Shown here: positions 1-6,804 of the stretch, in pieces
Layout of the letters: each line of letters opens with the position of its first letter
How positions within the stretch are numbered: the first letter of the stretch is position 1
Source: an uncultured Clostridia bacterium
GTDB lineage: Bacteria > Bacillota > Clostridia > Oscillospirales > Oscillospiraceae
NCBI GenBank assembly: GCA_946539175.1
Contig: CAMNHH010000057.1
Coordinates: 1 to 12,730, forward strand
Direction: 5' to 3'
Length of the DNA stretch: 12,730 bases
Position numbers and translations under genes: made by a program
The notes under the pieces: generated by a model
Database searches by the model: none
What the model saw: the letters and a program-made list of their open reading frames with translations, nothing else
What the model was told of the DNA's origin: nothing

Positions 1-249
1 GGCGGGGGCAGACTCCGTCCCGGTCGGGGCGGACTCCGTGACGGGCGCGTCCGTGGCAGGCACGTCGGTGGCGGGTGCGTCGGTCTCAGGAGCGGGCTCG
101 GTGCCGGTCCCTTCCGGCAGCGTCGAATTGGGAAGCTGCCGGCCCTCTGCGGTCTCCGGGGCAGAGGATGAGGCAGTCTCGACGGTCGCCTCTCCGGCGC
201 AGCCGGAGAGCAAAAGCAGCGCGAGAAGCAGCGCAAGCCATTTCTTCAT
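1..249 (-). CDS. Putative lipoprotein, N-terminal part (cut by window start)
   Basis: The reading frame starts at 249 and is still open at position 1, giving 83 residues. It begins MKKWLALLLALLLLSGC, a textbook lipoprotein signal: two lysines, a leucine-rich hydrophobic core and a lipobox (LSGC) with the lipidated cysteine at residue 17. The protein is therefore expected on the outer face of the cytoplasmic membrane. After the cysteine comes a low-complexity Thr/Ala/Pro/Glu/Asp linker (about residues 20-83) with short repeats of the TDAPA/TDVPA type, typical of a flexible tether that lifts a downstream domain off the membrane. The start is supported by an AGGAGG site about 6 bases upstream (minus strand, about 255-261). 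It lies 47 bases after the NAGPA-domain gene with no clear promoter between, so it probably belongs to the same operon. The functional domain lies outside the window and its role cannot be stated. Confidence 0.85.
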   Translation of the reverse strand, partial: MKKWLALLLALLLLSGCAGEATVETASSSAPETAEGRQLPNSTLPEGTGTEPAPETDAPATDVPATDAPVTESAPTGTESAPA

Positions 250-296
250 ATCGGTTCCTCCTGTTTTCTTCGGTTTCGCCTCGGCCCCGTTTCAGT

Positions 297-1757
297 TTAC
301 TTGCCTACGTAGACCCAGGCGTTTGGCAGATGACGGCCCTCGGGCAGGGCCGCGTTGGAGCACTGCATAATGGGCTCGCCCTTGTACCACATGATGGCGG
401 TGGTGCCGCCGTCACAGTTCAGCGCGGTGATGGCGTCATGCAGCAGCAGCGTATCGGTGCAGACCGCCACGCTGCAGCCGGGGGAGCTCAGTCTGCGGCC
501 CTCCACGCAGAGCATTAGGATCTCGCCCCGCTTGGACTGGCCGATGCAGGCTCTGGGATTCTGGCTGTTCCAGATGCCGATGTCCTGCTTCTTGCCGTTG
601 ATAATCAGCGCCGGGCTGAACTCCATGGCGTCCGTGGTGCCCTTGCCCACGGGATTGAAGGTGTCGTTGATGTAGAACCAGTCGTTGTCATGCAGCTCCA
701 GCCGTTTGTAGCCGTAGCCGAAGGGCTGGCCCTTGTACTCCTTGCCGTCGCACATGGCGTAGCCGCAGACCAGACCACCGTTGCCCACGCCGCCGGGATC
801 GTCGAAGGAGCTGCCGGTCATGGCCAGGACGCCGCCGTTGCGCTTGGCGATGGAGCCGGCGTTCTCCCCGATGATGGGAACGTTGGCGGCGGCAAAGAGA
901 TGGAGCCGGGAGGGCTGCTTGCACACGGCCAGCACGCCCCGGGAGCCGTCACAGTCCACCTCCATGATCAGGATCTCGTTCTTCGTGTCGATGGCCAGCA
1001 CCTTCTCCCCCAGACGGGTCCGGATGCTGGTTCCGTCATCCTTCAGGCTGGACTCATTGATATCGATATGCATATAGCCGTTGCTCAGCAGCTCGGGATG
1101 GGCGGCAAAGTACGCCTCGGCGCTGTCCACGTCCAGCTCATAGAACAGGGTGTAGAACTGCTTCTGTTCGGGACTCATCTCCTCAAAGTGCTCATCGGAG
1201 GCGATGGGGTTATCGATGTTCTCCGGGTTCATCCAGTCGGTGGCGTCCGCGTTCTCGGCAAAGGTGTCGTCCGTGTTGACGCCCACCTGGGCGCTCCGGG
1301 CCTCCGCCTCCCGATCGGTAATCTCCTTCACCACGGAGGGGGGGAAGTAATAGGTGGCCAGGCCCTGGTGCCGCATGGTGGACCAGGCGGTGGAGATCCA
1401 GATCTCCCGGTACTTCTTCACCAGAGGCACGTCGGAGAAGCAGACCGCCAGATAGAGGATCGCGCAGATCAGGAAGATGCACAAAAGCCGCTTCCAGGCC
1501 CGGGTGCGGATCACGGCCCAGATCAGAGCCGCAGCCCCCAGGGCAAAGAGCGCCAGCAGGGTCCAGTTGACCACGGCGGTGGTCTCAAAGGCCTTTTGCT
1601 TGTGGGTCAGCTGCATGGCGATGGTGTAGAGCATAAACAGATCTGCCAGCAGCAGCAGGGAAAAGAGAATCTGAAGGCCGGCGCCGGCCTTCCCTTTGTG
1701 GTCGCCCCGGGTAGCGCTGAAGCGTCCTCCGTTGGCGTTTCCGTTGAATGTGCCCAT
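297..1757 (-). CDS. Membrane-anchored phosphodiester glycosidase (NAGPA-domain) protein
   Basis: This is a 486-residue protein. The N-terminal third holds three predicted membrane helices (about residues 28-48, 63-83 and 90-107). A variable acidic linker follows (about 145-220), then a C-terminal domain (about 225-486) resembling the NAGPA/DUF2233 family, whose namesake is N-acetylglucosamine-1-phosphodiester alpha-N-acetylglucosaminidase. Family-like signatures visible are AMTGSSF (312-318), NGGLVCGYA (327-335), PRACIGQ (401-407) and LNCDGGTTAIMWY (446-458), which matches the usual L-N-x-D-G-G-G-S-S core with Thr-Thr in place of Gly-Ser. Bacterial relatives are annotated for exopolysaccharide or cell-wall glycan metabolism; the substrate here is unknown. 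The domain probably faces outside. I chose the start at 1757 over an in-frame ATG at 1784 because AAGGAGGT (1764-1771) sits exactly upstream of it. It lies 60 bases after mnmA and just ahead of a lipoprotein gene. Family call is good; enzymatic activity is inferred. Confidence 0.85.
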   Translation of the reverse strand: MGTFNGNANGGRFSATRGDHKGKAGAGLQILFSLLLLADLFMLYTIAMQLTHKQKAFETTAVVNWTLLALFALGAAALIWAVIRTRAWKRLLCIFLICAILYLAVCFSDVPLVKKYREIWISTAWSTMRHQGLATYYFPPSVVKEITDREAEARSAQVGVNTDDTFAENADATDWMNPENIDNPIASDEHFEEMSPEQKQFYTLFYELDVDSAEAYFAAHPELLSNGYMHIDINESSLKDDGTSIRTRLGEKVLAIDTKNEILIMEVDCDGSRGVLAVCKQPSRLHLFAAANVPIIGENAGSIAKRNGGVLAMTGSSFDDPGGVGNGGLVCGYAMCDGKEYKGQPFGYGYKRLELHDNDWFYINDTFNPVGKGTTDAMEFSPALIINGKKQDIGIWNSQNPRACIGQSKRGEILMLCVEGRRLSSPGCSVAVCTDTLLLHDAITALNCDGGTTAIMWYKGEPIMQCSNAALPEGRHLPNAWVYVGK

Positions 1758-1763
1758 TCGGGT

Positions 1764-1771
1764 ACCTCCTT
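1764..1771 (-). promoter_or_regulatory. Ribosome binding site deciding the NAGPA-gene start
   Basis: AAGGAGGT on the minus strand, 6 bases before the ATG at 1757. It would lie inside the coding region if the upstream ATG at 1784 were used, so it favours the shorter protein. Confidence 0.8.
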
Positions 1772-1791
1772 GTTTCTGTGTCAAAGATATA

Positions 1792-1804
1792 CGGGCCTCG
1801 CCCG
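1792..1804 (-). other. Short intercistronic hairpin between mnmA and the NAGPA gene
   Basis: CGGGC-GAG-GCCCG, a 5-bp perfect stem with a 3-base loop on the minus strand, 13 bases after the mnmA stop. The bases that follow (TATATCTTT) are only partly U-rich, so it is at most a weak attenuator or an RNA-stability element. It is compatible with reduced read-through into the two downstream envelope genes. Confidence 0.3.
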
Positions 1805-1817
1805 ATTGTTTTCGATG

Positions 1818-2879
1818 TTACAGCAGCTCGCCGCCGCCCAGCACCGTATCGCCGTCATAGACCACGGCGGACTGGCCGGGGGTAACGGCCCGCTGGGGCT
1901 GGTCGAAGTCCAGCCGGACCCCGCCGTTGGGCAGGGGCGTCAGCAGGCAGGGCTGCTCCGGGTGGCGGTAGCGGATCTTGGCCGCGCAGCGGATGGGGCC
2001 CTCCGGCGCCGCGCCGGAAATCCAGTGGAAGGGGGCCGTCTCGGCGCTGCTTCGGAACAGCTCCTGCTTCGGCCCCACCGTCACGGTGTTGGCCGCCGGG
2101 TTGATGGCCGTCACGTAGAGGGCCTCGTTGGCCGCCAGGCCCAGGCCCCGGCGCTGGCCCACGGTGTAGTGGATAATGCCCCGATGGCGGCCCAGGACCC
2201 GGCCCGTGCTGTCCACAAAGTCCCCCGGCGGGGGTGTGACGCCGGTCCGTTCCCGGATCACCCGGGCGTAGTCTCCGTCCGGCACGAAGCAGATGTCCTG
2301 GCTGTCGGGCTTGTGGGCGTTCAGGAAGCCCTGCTCCTCCGCGATGGCCCGGGTCTCCGCCTTGCTCATCTCCCCCAGGGGGAAGCGGACGTGGGCCAGC
2401 AGCTCCTGGGTCATGTGGTAGAGCACGTAGCTCTGGTCCTTCTCCGGGTCCAGGCCCTTTTTCAGCTGCCAGCGATTCTGCTCCCACGCGATGCGGGCGT
2501 AGTGGCCGGTGACGATCACGTCACAGCCCAGCTCCTTGGCCCGCTGCCAGAGCCGCTCGAATTTCAGAAAGTGATTGCAGTCGATGCAGGGGTTGGGGGT
2601 CCGGCCCGCCAGATAGGCTGCCGTGAAGCGGTCGATCACCTGGGAACGGAAGCTGTCGGTAAAATTGAAGACGTAGTGGGGAATGCCCATGCGGAAGGCC
2701 GTCATCCGGGCGTCCTCCACGTCGTCCAGGGCGCAGCAGCTCTTGTCCCGGCTGACGCCGGCGTCCTCGTTCTGAAAGAGCTTCATGGTGCAGCCCAGGC
2801 ACTCCCAGCCCCCCTGCCGCATCAGCCAGGCGGCAACAGAGGAATCCACGCCTCCGCTCATGGCGATCATTGCTTTCAT
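1818..2879 (-). CDS. mnmA: tRNA-specific 2-thiouridylase MnmA
   Basis: 353 residues, the usual size for MnmA (TrmU). The enzyme uses ATP and a persulfide sulfur to make the 2-thio group on uridine 34 of tRNAs for Glu, Gln and Lys, in the cytoplasm. Visible motifs are the N-terminal PP-loop SGGVDSS (residues 8-14) that binds ATP, the GRTPNPCIDCN segment (92-102) carrying the first catalytic cysteine (C101, aligned by family position with E. coli C102), TGHYAR (124-129), and SQDICFV (193-199) with the second catalytic cysteine (C197, E. coli C199). The C-terminal beta-rich part contains HYTVGQRRGLG (237-247). All key residues are present. The ATG at 2879 overlaps the TGA of the upstream DUF2207 gene (ATGA), with an AGGGAGA site inside that gene's last codons, so translation is probably coupled. 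No cysteine desulfurase gene is nearby in this window. Confidence 0.97.
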   Translation of the reverse strand: MKAMIAMSGGVDSSVAAWLMRQGGWECLGCTMKLFQNEDAGVSRDKSCCALDDVEDARMTAFRMGIPHYVFNFTDSFRSQVIDRFTAAYLAGRTPNPCIDCNHFLKFERLWQRAKELGCDVIVTGHYARIAWEQNRWQLKKGLDPEKDQSYVLYHMTQELLAHVRFPLGEMSKAETRAIAEEQGFLNAHKPDSQDICFVPDGDYARVIRERTGVTPPPGDFVDSTGRVLGRHRGIIHYTVGQRRGLGLAANEALYVTAINPAANTVTVGPKQELFRSSAETAPFHWISGAAPEGPIRCAAKIRYRHPEQPCLLTPLPNGGVRLDFDQPQRAVTPGQSAVVYDGDTVLGGGELL

Positions 2880-4675
2880 GGTTGTCTTCTCCCTTTGACG
2901 TCGCGGGCGGGGCGTTTGTTCCCGCTTTTTTGCGGATTCCGGCGTGCCGGAACGGCCCGGGTGGATACGGGGGCTCTGGCAGGCCTGGTTTTTTTCTTTT
3001 TGGCCTTGGGATCCCGCTCCCCCCGCAGCCCCGCCATCAGGCGGCAGTAGCGGGCGTAGAAGCCCGGCGCGGTCTTGGTGGGCTTGCCCTCCCAGATCAG
3101 CCAGTCGCAGTCCTCCAGCCGGGTCCGGTCAAAGCTCCCGGCCAGGAAGCGGCCCGCCCGCAGGGCGTCCGCGAAGGGCAGGACCCGGTAAAAGTATTGG
3201 GGATCCGCCGCCAGATTGGCGGCCATCTGCTCAGAGGAGGCGGAAAGCAGCCAGCGCCGGTAGCCCAGAAGCTCCCCGGCCAGGGCCGTGCCCTCCGCCG
3301 TCCGGCGTCCGCCGCAGCGCAGCAGCAGGCCCACGCCCAGCTGGGCCGCCAGATTCAGCAGCATAAACAAGGTCTGTCCGCTCTTTTGGCCCAGCACCAG
3401 CAGAGCGACGCCGGCCAGCAGGGCCAGGGCAGCGGTGCGGAGGCTGTGCCGCCGCAGCAGGAAGCCGCCCAGCTCCTGGAGCGCCCAGCAGGCGGCCCCG
3501 CCCAGCAGGGTCAGGGGCACGATGGCGAACCAGCGCCAGCTCTTGGAGGCCACCACCAGGTCCAGGCAGGCCAGACACAGGGCCATTCCGGCCCCCAGGG
3601 CCAGCAGCCGCAGCACCCAGGGGGCACCGGCTCTGGGATCGAAGATCCGGTCCTGCCAGAACGCCCGGGGCTTTTCCGCCGCCAGGCGGCGGGCCTTGAG
3701 ATACTCGGCGCTGCGCAGGTCGCAGTGATCGCCCCGGGCAAAGAGGGTCCCGAAAATCTCCCCCTCCAGCTGCTTGCGCTCGGTGTCCATGTCGATCTGG
3801 CGGGTCAGCCAGATCCGGCCCTTCCGGCTCCGGGTTACGGTGAGATAGCCCAGGGAGGCCCACTGGACCACCATCAGGGCCAGGTCCGGGGTCCGCTGGG
3901 TCAGCAGGAAGGGAATCTCCCCAGCGTTGCCGCCCTCCGGCGGCATGGCCTGCCGCTTGGGCAGGATGGGCAGATTCCGCAGTAGGGCCAGCCAGTAGAG
4001 CGCGGCCAGGGCCAGGAAGCCCAGAAAGAGCAGCCGGTCCACCCGCGTGGTTTTCCCCGCCAGGAAGCGCAGATCGAAGAAGCCCTCCGGCAGCTCCAGC
4101 TTCATGGACATGGCCTCATGGTCCTGGAGGGTCTGCTTGTCATTCAAAACGGCGTGGATGCTGCCGTTTTCAATGGTAATCCGCATGTAATTGTCGATCA
4201 GGTCCCCATAGTAGCCCGACAGGAAGCTGGGCATTCCCTCAAAGCTCCCCGGCAGCTTGACGGTGACCTCATAGCCCGAGATGGGACAGCTCCAGGCGGG
4301 ATAGAGGAGCTGCACGTTGAACTCCTGGCCGGTGCCGTCGTCGGTGACCGTCTCGGCCAGACGGTAGGAGATGGTCAGCTCCGTCTTCTTCCCGGAAAGT
4401 CCCGTCAGCCGCAGCAAACGGCAGCCGTCGCCGCTGGCCAGGCTGTAGGGCAAAGAGCAGCTCAGATCCCGTGCCGCCGGCGGCAGGGGAATGTCAAATT
4501 GCTCTGTCTCCGGGTCCGTCTCCAGGCTCAGCTCCATGGTCACGGTACAGGCGCCGTCGATCTCCACGTCGCAGTTCGTCCGCATGGCGGTGACGGCGCT
4601 GCCCTCGGCGTGAACCGTCACAGACAGCAGAAACAGCAGCAGCAGCGCTGCCGCCGCCCGTGCCAGCCTTCCCAT
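2876..4675 (-). CDS. DUF2207-family membrane protein
   Basis: 599 residues. It has a signal peptide (about 1-23, ending VHA), a beta-rich extracellular domain (about 25-205), a membrane helix (about 214-233), a cytoplasmic stretch with PEGGNAGEIPFLLTQRTPDLALMV-like sequence (246-270) leading to a winged-helix-like segment with LGYLTVTR (275-282), several further membrane helices (about 353-373, 383-400, 412-428, 433-453) and a final soluble region with YFYRVLPFADALRAG (494-508). This domain order matches the DUF2207 predicted membrane proteins of Gram-positive bacteria, whose function is unknown. The last 45 residues are strongly basic (KAKKKK at about 557-562, many Arg), an unusual cytoplasmic tail. 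I chose the start at 4675, not an upstream ATG at 4750, because a GGGGGAG site lies 5 bases before it and it opens directly into the signal peptide. It is the first gene of a probable operon with mnmA. Confidence 0.85.
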   Translation of the reverse strand: MGRLARAAAALLLLFLLSVTVHAEGSAVTAMRTNCDVEIDGACTVTMELSLETDPETEQFDIPLPPAARDLSCSLPYSLASGDGCRLLRLTGLSGKKTELTISYRLAETVTDDGTGQEFNVQLLYPAWSCPISGYEVTVKLPGSFEGMPSFLSGYYGDLIDNYMRITIENGSIHAVLNDKQTLQDHEAMSMKLELPEGFFDLRFLAGKTTRVDRLLFLGFLALAALYWLALLRNLPILPKRQAMPPEGGNAGEIPFLLTQRTPDLALMVVQWASLGYLTVTRSRKGRIWLTRQIDMDTERKQLEGEIFGTLFARGDHCDLRSAEYLKARRLAAEKPRAFWQDRIFDPRAGAPWVLRLLALGAGMALCLACLDLVVASKSWRWFAIVPLTLLGGAACWALQELGGFLLRRHSLRTAALALLAGVALLVLGQKSGQTLFMLLNLAAQLGVGLLLRCGGRRTAEGTALAGELLGYRRWLLSASSEQMAANLAADPQYFYRVLPFADALRAGRFLAGSFDRTRLEDCDWLIWEGKPTKTAPGFYARYCRLMAGLRGERDPKAKKKKTRPARAPVSTRAVPARRNPQKSGNKRPARDVKGRRQP

Positions 4676-4680
4676 GGATG

Positions 4681-4690
4681 CTCCCCCTTT
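4681..4690 (-). promoter_or_regulatory. Ribosome binding site deciding the DUF2207 start
   Basis: AAAGGGGGAG on the minus strand, 5 bases before the ATG at 4675. It lies inside the longer reading frame that begins at 4750 and so argues for the shorter, signal-peptide-bearing protein. Confidence 0.75.
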
Positions 4691-4721
4691 CTCTGGTACT
4701 GTGGTCAATTGAATTCGCTCT

Positions 4722-4750
4722 ATCATAGCATATTCGGAGCGAAAAAGCAA
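4722..4750 (-). promoter_or_regulatory. Promoter of the DUF2207-mnmA operon
   Basis: On the minus strand, TGC-TATGAT (extended -10, hexamer at 4722-4727) lies 17 bases after TTGCTT (-35, 4745-4750). The -10 is good and the TGn extension compensates for a weak -35. The -35 hexamer lies within one arm of the preceding gene's terminator hairpin, so the two elements share DNA. It sits about 47 bases upstream of the DUF2207 start. Confidence 0.6.
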
Positions 4751-4788
4751 GCAAAACCGCAGAAGCTCCTGGGTTTTGCCTGCTTTTC
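4742..4788 (-). terminator. Rho-independent terminator after the DUF2079 gene
   Basis: Arms 4743-4758 and 4772-4787 pair over 16 bases with a single G-U wobble position, around a 13-base loop. In the minus-strand RNA the hairpin ends in a run of U (GCUUUUUCG). It begins 13 bases after the DUF2079 stop codon. Confidence 0.85.
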
Positions 4789-4800
4789 CGGGCGATTCCG

Positions 4801-6693
4801 TTATTTTTCAAAGATCCGCAGCCGGCCGGGCAGCTCCTCCGTCAGCCGGTAGCCCCGCTCCGTCAGCAGAGCGGTCAGGCGCTCCGTGCCGTCCCCCGCC
4901 CCCTTCGATGAGGCGAAGCGTCCGGCGTCCCAGCGCTCGTCCAGGATCACGTAATCCGATTGCAGCAGCTCCTCCTCCTGGATGTACTCCAGGTCATAGA
5001 GCAGCTCCCGGTCGGAGAGGGCGGTGGTCAGATAGGTGGAGGCGCTGACGGAGGCCTCCGCGGGAATGGCCTCCAGACGGGCCCGGACCTGCTGGCAGCT
5101 TTCCCAATTCGCTCTCCAGTACCCCAGCTGTCCCCGGATTCTGGGCTGCAGCTTGCGCCAGCAGCCTCCCAGGCTCAGCACCGCCGCCAGCAGCAGGGCC
5201 GCCAGCCGCAGCCCGGTCCGGACCGGCTGTTTCTCCTCCGCCCGGCAGAGGGTCCCCAGGTTGACGCAGCTCAGATACAGCAGGCAGGCCAGGGAACCGA
5301 AGCTGTACTGGAAATAAATGTCATACTGATAGACATAGCCGGTCAGCAGATTCACCAGCAGCCAGGGGATCAGCAGCACGAAGCGCTCATAGCGCCGGGT
5401 CCAGAGCGGCATGCCCAGCAGAAGGCCCATGGTCAGGCCGATATAGGACAGCTTCTCCGGCCGGAAGCACTCATGCACAGCCTTGAAGGGGCAGAGCAGC
5501 ACCGCCCGGATGACGCTCAGCAGGGAATCGGAGCCGTCATACATCAGATTCCGGTAGCGGGAGGCCATGATTCCCTCCCCATAGCGGGACATCCACCAGG
5601 CCGCCAGGCCGAACCAGAGCAGCGCCCCGCTCAGCAGCAAAAGCCCCGTCCAGAGCTGGGCCCGCCGGGACGGGCGCAGCGCCCCCCGCAGCAGCGTGAA
5701 CAGTCCGATCAGCGCCACGTAGACCGCCGCGTCCTCCTTGACGCAGAGGGTCAGCGCCGCCGCCAGCAGGGTGACGGGGCGGCTGTCCCGGTCGATCCCC
5801 CAGAGCAGCCACAGCAGCAGAGGCGCCAGGAAGCAGTTCTCGTGGAGATCATAGGCCGCGCCGCCCCCGAAAGCAGGGGCCAGCAGCAGAAGCAGGCAGA
5901 GCAGAAAGCGGCAGGAGCCGGGAAGGCCGTGGAGCCGCCCCAGCTTCCACAGGGGAAGGACCGCAGAGGCCAGCACCGCAGCCTGCAGCACCTGCAGGGT
6001 CTCCGGCCTGGGCACCAGGCAGTAGAAGGGCAGCATCAGATAGTAGATGGGAGACAGATGGACCCGGAAATGGGAGAGCAGAACCTGCCGCTCCAAGGTG
6101 GTCACCGGGGCGCCGGTTCGCCGCATCCGGGCGAACATCTGGGCAAAGATGCCGAAGTCATAGCTGGGGGCGTTCAGGCTCCGCACCCGGGCAATGCCCC
6201 AAACGCTGAGCACGGCAAAGAAGCCCAGGGCCGCCAGGGCCGTCAGCCAGCCCCAGCCTCGGCTGGCTTTTCCCGGAAGCAGCAGAGGCTCCGGCGACGG
6301 GTCCCAGCCCCGGAGGGCGTAGACCGTCAGCAGCAGCATGATCAGCAGGCAACCCGCCAGATAGCCCCAGTTGAAATCCAGCCGCCCCGCCAGGAGGGCC
6401 CCCAGAGAAAAAAACAGGAAGGGCAGCTGCCGGCCCAGCCGCAGGGCCAGGCCCCTTCGCCGCTCCGCCCGGAGTCCCTCGCCCCGGTCCAGGAGCCGGG
6501 CCCCCAGGCAGAGGGCCAGAAACAGCAGGGCGCCCATCACCAGCACCCGGGCCAGGGACATGGCCTGCAAGGCGCTCACGCCCAAAAGCCGCCGCTGTTC
6601 GGCGGGCAGCAGCAAAAGCTCCAGGCTTGCCGCCCCCAGCCAGGCGCAGAGAGCCCGCCGCAGCAGGGCGGGAATGGCCGTTCGTTTTTCCAT
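4801..6693 (-). CDS. DUF2079-family multi-pass membrane protein
   Basis: 630 residues, dominated by hydrophobic segments; I count roughly 11 to 13 possible membrane helices. The region PSYDFGIFAQMFARM (about 176-190) followed by LLSHFRVHLSPIYYLMLPFY (about 205-224) is the signature block of DUF2079 predicted membrane proteins, a family with a GT-C-glycosyltransferase-like architecture; the Asp of DFGIF lies where GT-C enzymes keep a catalytic acidic residue. Another extracytoplasmic segment, AYDLHENCFLAPL-like (about 280-292), also fits the family. A soluble C-terminal part (about 530-630) contains SDYVILDERWDA. Transfer of sugar from a lipid carrier is inference; no substrate can be named. 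The second ATG (6693) is preferred over the ATG at 6699 because GAGGG ends 6 bases before it and abuts the other. It is a single-gene unit between two terminators. Confidence 0.85.
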   Translation of the reverse strand: MEKRTAIPALLRRALCAWLGAASLELLLLPAEQRRLLGVSALQAMSLARVLVMGALLFLALCLGARLLDRGEGLRAERRRGLALRLGRQLPFLFFSLGALLAGRLDFNWGYLAGCLLIMLLLTVYALRGWDPSPEPLLLPGKASRGWGWLTALAALGFFAVLSVWGIARVRSLNAPSYDFGIFAQMFARMRRTGAPVTTLERQVLLSHFRVHLSPIYYLMLPFYCLVPRPETLQVLQAAVLASAVLPLWKLGRLHGLPGSCRFLLCLLLLLAPAFGGGAAYDLHENCFLAPLLLWLLWGIDRDSRPVTLLAAALTLCVKEDAAVYVALIGLFTLLRGALRPSRRAQLWTGLLLLSGALLWFGLAAWWMSRYGEGIMASRYRNLMYDGSDSLLSVIRAVLLCPFKAVHECFRPEKLSYIGLTMGLLLGMPLWTRRYERFVLLIPWLLVNLLTGYVYQYDIYFQYSFGSLACLLYLSCVNLGTLCRAEEKQPVRTGLRLAALLLAAVLSLGGCWRKLQPRIRGQLGYWRANWESCQQVRARLEAIPAEASVSASTYLTTALSDRELLYDLEYIQEEELLQSDYVILDERWDAGRFASSKGAGDGTERLTALLTERGYRLTEELPGRLRIFEK

Positions 6694-6699
6694 AAGCAT

Positions 6700-6704
6700 C
6701 CCTC
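6700..6704 (-). promoter_or_regulatory. Ribosome binding site deciding the DUF2079 start
   Basis: GAGGG on the minus strand. It is 6 bases before the ATG at 6693 but directly adjacent to the ATG at 6699, which favours the later start. Confidence 0.6.
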
Positions 6705-6727
6705 ACAGCTCTTTGTTCTTTGCTTAC

Positions 6728-6754
6728 CTTATCACAGTTCCCGGCAAAAATCAA
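6728..6754 (-). promoter_or_regulatory. Possible weak promoter of the DUF2079 gene
   Basis: On the minus strand TTGATT (6749-6754) and TGT-GATAAG (-10 at 6728-6733) are 15 bases apart, shorter than the usual spacing. The gene follows a strong terminator and needs its own promoter, and this is the best candidate I see. The -35 overlaps the U-tract end of that terminator. Confidence 0.3.
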
Positions 6755-6778
6755 GCCCGCCGCCAAGGGGCGGCGGGC
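6745..6778 (-). terminator. Rho-independent terminator after the mscS gene
   Basis: Perfect 10-bp GC stem (GCCCGCCGCC, 6755-6764 with 6769-6778) around a 4-base loop, followed in the minus-strand RNA by UUGAUUUUU. It is 26 bases after the mscS stop. Confidence 0.92.
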
Positions 6779-6804
6779 AGGCGCTTCAGGCCGCCGGGTC
6801 CGGG

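Noticed and set aside
1775..1790. TTTGACACAG, a TTGACA-like -35 before the NAGPA gene
   Set aside because: A -10 at the proper distance would fall in or past the ribosome binding site and start codon, and none is seen there.
690..3050. Long plus-strand open frame (786 codons) opposite the NAGPA and mnmA genes
   Set aside because: It lies antisense to two well-supported genes, has no ribosome binding site or recognisable domain, and its composition (Gly/Gln/His/Val-rich) is what the complement of GC-rich codons gives.
2870..3985. Plus-strand open frame of 371 codons opposite the DUF2207 gene
   Set aside because: Same reason: antisense to a gene with signal peptide and family match, no start signal, low-complexity translation.
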